From contig NAJO01000015.1 of NCBI GenBank assembly GCA_002077065.1, positions 62,001 through 126,000 on the forward strand: DNA of 64,000 nt, given 5' to 3'. Made by a program: the position numbers and the translations under genes. Under the pieces are notes generated by a model. It was not told where the DNA came from. It ran no database searches and saw only the letters and a list, made by a program, of their open reading frames with translations. Numbering within the stretch: position 1 is the first letter of the stretch; every line of letters starts with the position of its first letter. Below, piece after piece: positions 1-9,650 of this stretch. Source of the stretch: Cryoendolithus antarcticus (Eukaryota; Ascomycota; Dothideomycetes; Cladosporiales; Cladosporiaceae).

Positions 1-905
1 AGACTGTAGCGCGCACAGACCAGTCCCAGGTCGGGACACAGGTCCCCTCCCACTTTGACGACTTCTCAACTACCGCGAGATTGGGGACCCTCGAGCCTGG
101 ACTTCGTTACACAACAGGATGCGTCCCAGCGACCAGGCAACTGACCTGGTCATGCACTGCTGCTGCGCTGCCCGCGCATCTCCGGCCGTCGTGCCAAACC
201 ACTGCGCTGGATTCCCGGTCCGCTGTATCGGCACCGCGCCGCCAGTCGGATCGTTCCTCCTCTTGTTGCACTGTATTCTGTACGACCTCAGACCTGTCTT
301 CTCTATCCAGATTCTCCCGGACGCATAAGGTGTGAGTGATGAGGGGGTCATTTCATCTCTCTCGTGACACCAACATCTTCCAACAGTGAGGCGTACACGC
401 AGCTCAACGGCAGGAACGCGACACGCTCGTCGCTGCGTGGAGGCGTCTGTCAATGGAGCTATTCAGAACGAGTAAATGCAGGTAAATTGCTGCATTCCGT
501 GCGAGCGGAACCTCGGGAAGATTTACCATACTGGTTGGAAGTGTTTGGGGGGTAGCTGCGTGATCTGGTGACTGACAGACAGCATTCTACCGGGGAGCCG
601 GGATGGGAGTGTCATTCGTTCGGTACTGATCGAAAATGACATCTAAGGCGCCCTCGGCGTTCACGTGAGCGGCACTGCAATAGAATTACGGTCTGTCATT
701 CTGCTGGGCTCTTTGTGCGTTTAATCATAGATCTTCCGCCCTTGTCAAAATGTCTGAGGATCCTCACGCTACCTTTGAAAACGTGCTCGAAGACTGAGAG
801 ACAGCGTGGCGAGTCAAGGAATGATTGCCATCGATCCTTTTAGTCTCTTACAGTAGCGGAGGTTCAGCATGACCCGTCGAATTGGCTTGCTTCCGATCAG
901 GCGGC
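1..905. other. gene-poor left edge
   Basis: Short open frames exist on both strands, but none has a recognisable motif, splice pattern or family resemblance. The right part is probably 3' flank of the broken serine hydrolase. The left part may belong to a gene beyond the window. Confidence 0.4.
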
Positions 906-1676
906 TTATGTCGCGCTATGCTCCCATCTTGCAGCCATGATGAAGTCGACAATAGCATCCTGACTCAGTCGTTCTGTCGGTAAATGGTGTCCACCAGGGT
1001 GCACAATCATTGTTGGCTCTCCACGGCCAAGCAATCTCTTGGGAACATGCCGTTCGATCCTCTTAGCGAATCACAGAGTGCAAGTCATCTACCACGTAAT
1101 ACAACCTCACACCGAGCTCCTCTTGAGTCAACCAGTCGTAGTAGCTCTCACATTGCTGCTCGAGCCGCACAAAGAACCAGGAAGCTCAGTGGGGGATGTC
1201 GCAGCGCTGCGAAGCACTAAGGGTAAGTCGTAGCCTCGACACCGCTCCTGACAGCCGCTTCGTGCGCCTCGAGTATCGTCCTGCCATGTAGAAGAGATGC
1301 TACCATGGCCGCTAGTATGGTACCTTGCGAGAATGCAATGATGCCGGCGAATGGCCCTTCGCGGTCGAGAATTACGGCAAGATCCACGAGACTCCATGAG
1401 ACCGCGTGAAGGATTCGACGCCTGGGATGCCTCGAACCAGCCTCGCAGATCCAGCGCTGAGTAAGTGGCATCGTCGTGACGCGGTTGAAGCCGTATGTGC
1501 GTTGTGGGAAAGCTGAATGTAGCGTCCGGAACAGCTTCCACGATTCTGCAGAGTAAAACTCTGATCTTGCGGCGTAGGCTCTCGCCGGTCTGGGTATATA
1601 TTCTGCAAGAACGTAAGTCACACTCTGCGAAGCTAGTCCGAAGTGTGGGTGTACCGTGAAGCACCAAGATCTTCAT
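906..1676 (-). pseudogene. FSH1-family serine hydrolase, frame-broken
   Basis: This looks like a decayed gene of the fungal FSH1 serine hydrolase family (alpha/beta hydrolases of about 220-280 residues). Recognisable family blocks appear in order but in different frames. MKILVLHG marks the start. YTQTGESLRRK and FPTTHIRLQP follow in the same frame. GPFAGIIAFSQG, which carries the nucleophile Ser, lies near 1330-1340 in a second frame. HPPLSFLVLCAA lies near 1190, and YDWLTQEELGVRLYYV lies near 1125 after a stop. MIVHPGGHHLPTERL with the catalytic His and a C-terminal helix ends at 906. At least three frame changes and one in-frame stop separate these blocks. I found no GT-AG pair that repairs the first junction, so introns are an unlikely full explanation. 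Assembly indels remain possible. Confidence 0.7.
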
Positions 1677-2158
1677 GGCGTATCACCTCCACTTTCCTAG
1701 GCGCTTGAACGTCTCTTATGCCGCTATCGAATGCGCCGCGAGGCCCCTCCTCATGTAGAACGGGCGATGGGATATAACATCGGTCCGCCAACGAAAGTTT
1801 GCCTAGTTGTCTCTCTAGACAGCACAGCGTTCAGGCTTGAACTGTTGCGGCGTGCTAGATAGTTCCTTGAGCAGACTGATTGCGCAGCGCAGGGGGTTAG
1901 GTGACGTTCCGCGAGCTCGTGGCCGCAGTACTTTATCTATACATGAAAGCAATCTTCAGCCCGCATCCCGTGGCACAAGTCTTGGGATCTGGGTAGTTGA
2001 CATGTGGACATTGCTAATATCATGGACGATTATAATCTCAATTGCGAGTATGTTCGTGTATGCTCTAAAGTGAAGTTACCTAAGGCTGAACGCCATGTGA
2101 GCTACGAGGCAGGTACGGCCGGGTCTTGTCGTTCCTTCTCCTGCTCGGCCGAAATATC
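1677..2158. other. intergenic, no gene seen
   Basis: This lies between the start of the broken hydrolase and the 3' end of the MFS gene. One small open frame (1837-2073, +) ends in a hydrophobic segment, but nothing supports it as a gene. Confidence 0.4.
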
Positions 2159-3947
2159 CTAGAACTTCACCACATCATACTTGCTCTTCGCTCTTATCTT
2201 GGGCCCGTACTTGAAGAAGATCCACGGAATCGGCAGCATCGCCACGCTGATGAACGCCAGTAAGCTTGTCGCCCAAGCCACGCCCAAGCGTGAGTACATC
2301 TGGAATGTGAACAGCGGAAACACGGCGCCCATGCTGTACCGGGCCACGCCGTTTGCCGCAAGTGCAGAAGCGCCGTTGAGGGGACCGTAGATGTCGATGA
2401 GGTAGGTCGCCGCAGAGATGAAGATGCAGAGGTTGCCCCACGCACTGGAAGCAGTCAGCAGACGACGAGACGAGTGACAAAGTGGTTGACTCACAAGGGA
2501 ATGCCCGCGAGTACCGGCGAGATCCAATGCACATCTGCCCGAGCGGACCAAGCGAACCAGAACAAGCTGCAAAGGTGTCAACGGCCATCAGGAGTGGGGA
2601 AGTGGCGACCACGACACTCACCCTACTGGTATTCCCAAGCTCCCCAGTTGACCAGCCAACAAGCGATACTCTGGCGCCACATTGACCCGACCTTCACTCA
2701 TAGCTATGCGGTGATGTTTGGCGTAGTATGTCTTGTCGACGAGGATTGCTGTCACAACAGCACAAAGCACTCCAAGTCCAATCCCGAGGAAGGTCAATCC
2801 GTACTGCCATGTGTTAAAGCCATAGACACTTTGGAAGGTGAAGGGGTAGGCCGCGAAAAAGGCGAACAGGACGGAGAAGGTGAACGCATTGTATATGCTG
2901 AAGAATGCCACGATGGGCTCGGTCACCAGCATGTGAATAGGTCGAAGTAGCGTGATGGTCAGCAAGACTTTGATCATGCCAAGCTTCGTCATCGGCGGCG
3001 TCGGCGGTGGTGGCAGGTCAAGTCGCTTCGCACGACGCCTTAATAAGACCTTCCGATAGGTCTCGGACATGAAGAAGACGGGTATTGTTGCCGCCACCCC
3101 GATGAAGATCGTACACCACTGCGTCCAGCGCCAGCCCTTGTACTGTGCAGCAAAGCCGCCTATGACTGGCCCGAGCGATGGTCCAAGGAATGGCATCATT
3201 ATGAAGAAGGCTGAAGCCACTGCTCGATCACGAGCTGAGTACATGTCGGCATTCGTTCCCGCCCCCACGGCTAGTACGGGTCCGCCAAGTGTCCCTGCGA
3301 GTAAACGGCAAACCAGTAGGCTGCCAAAGGACTTGCTGAAGCCTGCGCCTAGGATCAACAGCATGAAGGCAGGCGCTGTAATCTTGTAGACGACCAATCT
3401 TCCTGCAGTCTCTGATATGGGTGCTGCGAGGATCGGGCCTAGCGCGAGGCCCAGGGTGTACAGGGAGAGGGTGAGTATAGCGGCAGTCCGGGAGACGCCA
3501 AACTCGCGTGCGATCTCTGGAGTCGCTGGGGTAACGAGCGATGAGCCGCATGTGACGGCGAAGCCCAAGAACGCCGTTGCGAAGGTATGATATGCTAGGT
3601 CAAAGAAGTCAGTAGTCGTCTAGAGGGCTGATAGATCTTCGTCGCTTACCTTTCTTCCCTGTGGACCAGTTCTGCGGGTTCTCGCGGTCGTCTGGACTGC
3701 TCCAGTCACTTGCAGACAGCTGAGCTTTTGGCCCTTCGCCTTTGAGCTCGCCCTTCTCGAGGTCGTCAAGATTCCTCTTTGCGGAGGGCGACTCATCATG
3801 GTCGCTGGCTGCGTCATCAAATTCGGTGTTTGGAAGCTCTTTGGTTGCATCGCTTTCTATAGAGCTGGATTTAGTCAGTTCTGGGAGTGCAGCATCGCCG
3901 CTTGGGATTAAAGTTGACTTCTCCATGGCTGTTATGTCCACTTGCAA
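2159..3947 (-). CDS. MFS transporter, DHA1 drug/polyamine type
   Basis: The product is a plasma-membrane proton antiporter, probably exporting drugs or polyamines. Four exons (3947-3650, 3594-2622, 2566-2495, 2444-2159) give about 542 residues. The introns are 50-55 bp. An acidic cytosolic tail of about 100 residues ends in ENPQNWSTGKK, the conserved entry to the first membrane helix in this family. The first exon then joins to AYHTFATAFLGF. GPILAAPISETAGRL resembles motif A, and FLGPSLGPVIGGF matches antiporter motif C. The last exons carry LFWFAWSARADVHWI and GIPFAWGNLCIF, typical of helices 9-10. Twelve helices are expected. A second in-frame Met lies seven codons downstream, so the exact start is open. 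Exon joins restore the family motifs, so I am confident in the model. The substrate is unknown. Confidence 0.88.
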
Positions 3948-4028
3948 CAGAAGTGCTAGGCGTCAAGCTACACTTATGTAGTTCCCGTCTCAGGAGCGAG
4001 CCAAGCCTCTACGTGTATGTCCAAGAAG

Positions 4029-4065
4029 TGCTGCGGCCGTTATGTATAACAAATGCTGCGGCCGT
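4029..4065. promoter_or_regulatory. paired TGCTGCGGCCGT direct repeat
   Basis: The 12-mer TGCTGCGGCCGT occurs twice, 25 bp apart, about 80-120 bp upstream of the MFS start. Each copy holds the palindrome CGGCCG, a plausible half-site pair for a Zn2Cys6 regulator. The function is inferred only. Confidence 0.3.
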
Positions 4066-4186
4066 ACTGACGGTTGAACGGTACGTGCGATGCGTCACGA
4101 CAAAAGCCACGCGATGACCTTGTAGTTCTCGGCATTGCTGGTGCTGCACCTTTGTAATACAAAGAATGGACGTGTTTGTGATCCAG

Positions 4187-4749
4187 CTAGAGTTGGCTGG
4201 CGACGTAAAGAAGGTTTCTCATTGCCGAGGATTGTTCACTAATCAAGCTGCATGTCAAGCTGCAGTCCACCCACTCGCCATCGGCTTCGCCATCGGCTGA
4301 CATTAACCCACCTGATATTGCGGCTGCGACTGTGCACAAAATCGAACTCGCGTGTTCTAAGAGACAGTCTACTTACAGTTCCATATCCGTAGCATGATTG
4401 TGCTCTGCCCTCCTGGAGATGGTGCGCCAGCTCTGATGGACTGTCCACGCCACGCGCCGGCAATCAACTCTGACATACACGAAGCCTTTTGCTCCAAGTT
4501 GAACGTGAGATACAATTCATGTGTCTGGCTCACGCGTACTTTGCCTGTCATGGTGCTTCGTGATGCAGCGAATTCGAGACCATCATGGACCATCCATTGC
4601 TTGTGGTCCATGTAACGGCTTTCGAGCGGCACCATGTCGACAGAGGCGCCTCGTGTGTTACGCGGAATTTGAGTTTTAGCCTGATCAGACTTCCCCGATA
4701 GCAAGTGGTGGGAAAGATGAAAGGTGAAGCATGCTCCAGACTGGGTCAT
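4187..4749 (-). CDS. hypothetical two-exon protein
   Basis: I do not recognise this protein. An open frame from 4749 (or from a second Met at 4635) runs to a good donor at 4376 (GTAAGT). Splicing to the CAG acceptor ending at 4330 removes 47 bp and keeps the frame to a stop at 4187. That gives 171 or 133 residues. The second exon reads FAAAISGGLMSADGEADGEW and then a Cys-containing stretch, which looks like ordinary protein sequence. No domain, signal peptide or membrane segment is clear. The intron lacks an obvious CTAAC branch site, and the gene lies next to another weak frame on the opposite strand. It could be spurious. Confidence 0.28.
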
Positions 4750-5323
4750 CCTCGTTTTGCCAAGTTCTCACTACAAGCTTACCTGCTGTGTAGAATGTCA
4801 ACGCGTTATTCCAATCGCATATGGCTCGTTCTACACCAGAGTGATCCTCACTTTAGATGGTCAGCTCCACTACCAAACGTCACTTGGAGCTTCAACTCAG
4901 GTCTTTTGCACCGCAGCAACCGCATTCACGGGTTCCGATATCCATAAGGTTGATCCTGGATTGGCTGTCTCCAGGCAGTGTACATTCCAATTCATCTACA
5001 TCACTTTCCGATCCAATAGAACATTGTTATCAACATTCTCGCACGTCAGCTTCACGGCATCAATTATATCTACCTTATCTTATCCTCTCAAGGGCCAGAC
5101 TGTGCTAGAGACCCTCGTTTGCGAGCGAACACGAAGTCAGGTCACATGGACTGCCTCCCTCTTCCAGTTGTGTGCATTCAGTGCGGCACAGGTGGGCTCG
5201 ATCTTGCAGCGCCTCGGCGATGCGAACACTGACGGGATAATTTGCTCAGATCAGAATCCATGCCATCTGAAGGTTGTCGGACCTACACTCGGCTTCCTAA
5301 TTGCCGTCCTGCTCGCTGTATGA
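4724..5323 (+). CDS. hypothetical open frame, 199 residues
   Basis: This is an uninterrupted frame without recognised motifs. The C-terminus (VVGPTLGFLIAVLLAV) is strongly hydrophobic and ends the protein, as in GPI-signal or tail-anchored proteins. Cysteines are spread through the chain. However, the N-terminus does not look like a signal peptide, and composition does not separate it clearly from non-coding DNA. It is listed because it is the longest frame in a 1.3-kb gap. A chance frame is as likely. Confidence 0.22.
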   Translation: MKHAPDWVILVLPSSHYKLTCCVECQRVIPIAYGSFYTRVILTLDGQLHYQTSLGASTQVFCTAATAFTGSDIHKVDPGLAVSRQCTFQFIYITFRSNRTLLSTFSHVSFTASIISTLSYPLKGQTVLETLVCERTRSQVTWTASLFQLCAFSAAQVGSILQRLGDANTDGIICSDQNPCHLKVVGPTLGFLIAVLLAV

Positions 5324-6002
5324 TGGAGTTCTGCTAAGGCACACAGACTACAAGCTGATGGAACTTAGATCATATGCTGGCCAGCCTCGCTGCTCTGCGG
5401 GTGCTGCGCAACCGAAACGGGAAAGAAGATGCTTGGGTACCCGGCGGATACTTCGGGAGCTGTCAGTAATGCGATACCGTTCTGATGACAGTGGGAGAGG
5501 ACTGTCTAATTGGCTGGGCAAACATCTTTTAAGGCTCATACCTGGGGCACGATACAAGATAGATCAATTGGCGTTGGCGCTGGGGCGGACTACGATAATG
5601 CGGTCTTTGGAGACAAGCTTCGATGGCTGGACATGAGCACACGGATTATACACTTCCTTGAATCCTCCAGGGGTCCCATCGAGGCCTATTGCTCGTAGAT
5701 ACGAGTGCTGCGAGCAGGGCGCAACGGTATAGTCATCTTCAGAGTTTCAAAGTCTTTCATATGTATGGCACTGCTGCATCTCCATGATGGCCTGCTTGAA
5801 ATGCGTGTCAGCGCAACCCCGAGGAGAGGAGAGTACTTGAGGCAGGCACGTTCGACACCTTCGCCGCCCCTCACGTGATATCACGCCGATGTTGTCACTG
5901 TTCACACTACCTTACACCCTCACCACACCACATTTTCACCTTCAGGGTTTCTTAACAACAAGACACCGCTTGACGATATTTACACAACACGCTCTATCGA
6001 TC
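5324..6002. other. intergenic; leader of the disordered-protein gene
   Basis: The last 120 bp are C/A/T-rich (CACCACACCACA and similar) and read like a 5' leader ending in ATCATGGC. Nothing else is supported here. Confidence 0.4.
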
Positions 6003-7646
6003 ATGGCATTCAACATGCACTCGATCACGGATAGGGATCTGGAAGTCGCGCTTAGCGTTGACACACTTGGTTCAGCAGAGGCTCACGCCTATGGTTTGCG
6101 GAACATTGACGCGTGGTTTGCGCACGAGGAAGCAGTGGCAGTACCAGCGCAACCGTTGCCAAAGGCGATCGTAAAGGTAAGCGCACCCAGTCTTGATGGT
6201 CTTGTCGATGGTCAGGCGTACTTGAATTCGCCTGGTGAGGCGGCGGCAACAGCGGTAGCATTCCAGGAGTCTGAGCTGAGCGTGGAACCCTTATCGCACG
6301 CGAAGACGACCTCACGACTTCATATCCACAACGAGATCGGCCCCAACAAGCAGCCAACTGTCGATGCAGAGCACCGCTCCCCGATTGCAGGATCTGGAGA
6401 TGCAATGTCAATCGACACGGCAGGTGCTGACGACCCTGCCACATCTCAGATCACTCCTGCCAGACTGAGCGACGCGGAACAAGCGACCATCTCCGCACTT
6501 ATAACGCTTAACGCTGCTCATCGCGACCCGACTATGGGTGATATCGTGATGAACACAGACCTGAGCGACCATACGCCACCAAGAACGATGCTTCCACGCA
6601 TAACCACTGGACAGCCGCCACGTACTCCTCGTACTACTCTGCCGCACAACTCAGGCAGACGCACGCGGAGCACACCGGGAGCTGCGGCGCTTCGTGCGGC
6701 GATGGATGAGGAGCAGAGAGAGGGTGATACGCCTGAGTCTTCGCCTGTGCCTTTCACGTATGCGAGGCAGCGCGGTGCTGAGTCAGTCGAGGGCGATGAG
6801 AACATGGCCACGGAAGATTTCGAAGACGTGCCAAAGGTAGCGGAAGTTAATAAGGGCGACGGAGACAGCGAATTGAAGGGAAGGAAGCGGAAGCTGGCTG
6901 TCTCCACCGGTCAGAAGCCAAGTAAGCGTAGCAAGCACACCGACAGTGCAGCACCGTCATCGATGGCAAAGATTGCTTTGGGAGACAACCAATCCGACAT
7001 TGTTAAAAGCGGTGAAGGGCACCACGAGCTCGAGCTCGGGATCGCCAGCGCAGATACGAAGCTACCCGCCCAGGCTCAGAAGTCCACACCACCAAAGTCG
7101 ACAGGCCAGGCAAAAGACTCAAAGCCCGTGATCTCTCGCAGATCTACCATGGCCAACGAGCTGAAAGCATTGACCGGCAAGACAACGTCCAAGAGACAGC
7201 CAGTGGCGAAGCAATCACCTAAGCCGGCGCTCGGGTCCCAGAGCCGTCCCAAGAAGGTCACGTCGCAGTTGCCTTCGGAGTCTGGCGCTGCACATGTGTT
7301 CGCAGCCGAGACAGGTGCGATAGCGACACCGGCTGGAGAGCTGGAGCAGATGCTGCCTGGTATTGACGTCTACTTTCATCCAGAAGTCCAAGCACCGCAG
7401 TCCGCGGTGTCTGGTAGGCTCAAGAAGTTGGCTGTGGCCGACGAACCGAAGGTAAAGACGCAGAGGCGGTCGGCCAGATTTTCGGGTGCCGCTACAGAGG
7501 AGTTGGGGACGGATGTGAAGGCTGAGGGAAAGAGCAAGGAGAATGTCGCTCTCGTCAAGCCAAATGGGGTCAACACTGAGCCGGCCAAGCAGAGTCGCGG
7601 GCGCCCAGCTAGGGCAGGGCCAGATGGAGTGAAGGGGGGATGTTGA
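6003..7646 (+). CDS. large disordered basic protein, function unknown
   Basis: I do not recognise this protein. It is about 547 residues when started at 6003, where ATCATGGC gives a good initiation context. An in-frame Met at 5889 lies in leader-like sequence. Residues 1-110 contain possible short helices. The rest is low-complexity and rich in S, T, P, K and R, with lysine/arginine clusters such as GRKRKL and KPSKRSKH that look like nuclear localisation signals, and repeated TPRTTLP/RRTRSTPG segments. A chromatin- or nucleus-associated role is only a guess. The frame ends right after a run of six G at 7634-7639. With one G fewer, the frame continues as GDVEKVTRRRKSGT to a stop at 7680, a more natural basic C-terminus. 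A one-base indel is therefore suspected. Confidence 0.7.
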   Translation: MAFNMHSITDRDLEVALSVDTLGSAEAHAYGLRNIDAWFAHEEAVAVPAQPLPKAIVKVSAPSLDGLVDGQAYLNSPGEAAATAVAFQESELSVEPLSHAKTTSRLHIHNEIGPNKQPTVDAEHRSPIAGSGDAMSIDTAGADDPATSQITPARLSDAEQATISALITLNAAHRDPTMGDIVMNTDLSDHTPPRTMLPRITTGQPPRTPRTTLPHNSGRRTRSTPGAAALRAAMDEEQREGDTPESSPVPFTYARQRGAESVEGDENMATEDFEDVPKVAEVNKGDGDSELKGRKRKLAVSTGQKPSKRSKHTDSAAPSSMAKIALGDNQSDIVKSGEGHHELELGIASADTKLPAQAQKSTPPKSTGQAKDSKPVISRRSTMANELKALTGKTTSKRQPVAKQSPKPALGSQSRPKKVTSQLPSESGAAHVFAAETGAIATPAGELEQMLPGIDVYFHPEVQAPQSAVSGRLKKLAVADEPKVKTQRRSARFSGAATEELGTDVKAEGKSKENVALVKPNGVNTEPAKQSRGRPARAGPDGVKGGC

Positions 7647-7680
7647 GAAGGTGACGAGGAGGAGGAAGAGCGGGACGTGA

Positions 7681-8378
7681 GGGCATGATTCTGCTGGGCA
7701 AAGAGGAGATGATCAGGATTCGGTCCGCACTTTGTCAGCGAAGATCATGAATGTTGGAATGTTCGCACCGCTGCTGAGCTGAGATCTGCCACCCTTGCAT
7801 CAGATTCATGCAGGATGCCGCTACAGGCCTATGGTGTCCAGGGGTGGTAAAGTGCACAGCCCTTTCGTCGCACACGAGATACCTTCAGCAATGTCTCAAT
7901 CAATCCCGATATTCATATCCCTGTAATATCGTGATATAGCAAATTGTGAGGGGTGCAGATCACCTGTCCACCTCGACTTCTCCCCAGATCAAGATTATAA
8001 GTCATGCCGTGTCAACTGAACCATGGGAGTGACCGCTTGATTCACTACGACTTCGAGAAGCTAAGTCTCAAAGGTAGTGCCCAAGTCGCATACGTCTATT
8101 GCTAAAAGCAGAGGCCAAACACCCACGGCGCTGTATGCGGATGGCAGCCTTTTGTGACGAGGTCTCGCGCTGCATTCGCTTTTGCTCATCCATATTGCAC
8201 GATCTGACAGCTTCTACGCTCCTGTAGCAGAGTCTGTCAGGGAAGTCGTCGTTGTCACCACGAAGGCGGACTGTCTTCGACGCTGCAATGACCGCCAAAC
8301 GGGGCACCTCAGTCCAGCGAGAGTAGAGTAATAAGGCAAGTAGTCGGCGTTACTCCGATATTCGGACGCGATTGGAGG
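7681..8378. other. intergenic, no gene seen
   Basis: This lies between two converging genes and is moderately AT-rich around 7900-8000. It is probably 3' flanking sequence. A small - strand frame (8068-8307) has no support. Confidence 0.4.
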
Positions 8379-8744
8379 TCAATCCTCCAGCTCAGCCATT
8401 GCCGGCACATCTTCCCACTCCTGAATCGCAGCCCTCCGCATCTCAATCACGTCCACGACGTTGTTGCCGCCGAGACCCTCCGCGCTATCGTGTAGATGAG
8501 GACATACTTCGCCGTACGGCGGAGGAAACTCGAAACGTCCAACGAGCTTCTCGCGCTGGATCTTCAGGACCCAGAGACTGCTGCTGGTACTGAAGAACTT
8601 TCCGGCTGTAATCGGAATTTGGCTGGCGACAGAGAGGTGAATGAAGCCATCTTTTGCGTCCAAAAGCGATAATGGAAGAGTCCTCGGGAGTGGATTCGGA
8701 GGCGCCTCATCGAGGATCTTGTACCAGAAGCGAAGGGTGGCCAT
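8379..8744 (-). CDS. DUF952 family protein
   Basis: This is a single-exon gene for 121 residues. The start MATLRFWYKILDEAP fits the family better than an upstream Met at 8822, which adds 26 unrelated residues. The match to DUF952 is clear: WYKILDEAPP near the N-terminus, then LPLSLLDAKDGFIHLSVASQ with the conserved GFIHLS, and WVLKIQREKL in the middle. The family is small (about 110 residues) and found in bacteria and fungi, often called glutathione-S-transferase-like by automatic annotation. To my knowledge its biochemical role is unknown. The last 30 residues (NNVVDVIEMRR onward) are acidic. No intron or signal peptide is seen. Confidence 0.85.
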   Translation of the reverse strand: MATLRFWYKILDEAPPNPLPRTLPLSLLDAKDGFIHLSVASQIPITAGKFFSTSSSLWVLKIQREKLVGRFEFPPPYGEVCPHLHDSAEGLGGNNVVDVIEMRRAAIQEWEDVPAMAELED

Positions 8745-9650
8745 GGCTGGTGAGGAAATGATGCTCTGAATGTTCACGCCTGGAGCTGTCGATGTCACGG
8801 GAGTGCCTCCGCGGCTCCACAAGTCAGACCTGTGGACAAGGCGAGAGTGCCGAGTTCTGGGTAAATATGGTCACGATTCGACTCTCTCTCTCACCGACTT
8901 TGCGCACCAGAGCCCCTCTGGTAGATGCCCTCACGATACCACAGACGCGCTCGGACTGTCGATGAAGCAAGAGCGTGCAGTGGTAGAGTGACTTCGCACT
9001 GGTCAAGTCCCTTGCTTGAAGCTTCACTCCCTCGTCGCCAAGCCTCTGATGCACTCCGCAACCCGCATCCCCCCAATGCCAATCACTGTCAAGATCTAGC
9101 CGCGGCGGCTGGAGCTGCCTTCGAACGCCGCAGTCTACCTCCGCGATCCTTGATACGGTATTGCGACGACACGCGTAACCTGCCCGATCATTTCACGCTT
9201 AGGGCGGCACTCTCATTGACATCCACATCTCAGCGGACCGACAAAGTACCGCAAAATGCAGCCATTCAACCGCAGTTTTCCTCCACACCCACTACACCGT
9301 CCAATTTGCATCTCCACACCCCGCAACTCTATGTCCACAGGACCACGCGCCAGCCGCAGAGTCTCACCTACGGATGGTGGTCGGTAGCGTGTCAGTGGCG
9401 CGCCTCGCGATGCTGAGAAGGGCAAGCCGGACGTTAGACTACATCATCTGTCGATGCTACGAGCGATGCGGTAGTGACTTCATGGTAGGCCTAATTCTTG
9501 ACAATGTCCACTCTTTTGTCTCTTGATCATTCTTTCGATTGCTTGATTCGACACTTGCGACGGTGATTCGCTGTGCGAGCGTGCTTGGAACTTGACGACT
9601 TCACGATTGTTCAAGCCATTCTCCTGGAACAACAACACACGACCGCAGTT
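8745..9650. other. divergent intergenic/promoter region
   Basis: This region separates two divergently transcribed genes (DUF952 and the sugar transporter). Open frames occur on both strands (for example 8925-9416, +), but they lack motifs and look like leader or chance frames. Confidence 0.4.

Noticed and set aside
1420..1445. GGTTCGAGGC on the - strand, resembling a tRNA B box
   Set aside because: It lies inside the recognisable FSH1 coding block (RGWFEASQA) and no cloverleaf fits around it.
4320..4390. tRNA-like sequence on the - strand with GAGTTCGATTTT resembling a B box
   Set aside because: The flanking bases do not form a T-arm stem, and no acceptor stem or D-arm could be placed.
8925..9416. 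163-residue + frame upstream of the sugar transporter
   Set aside because: Low-complexity R/S/T/P composition typical of leader sequence. No motif seen.
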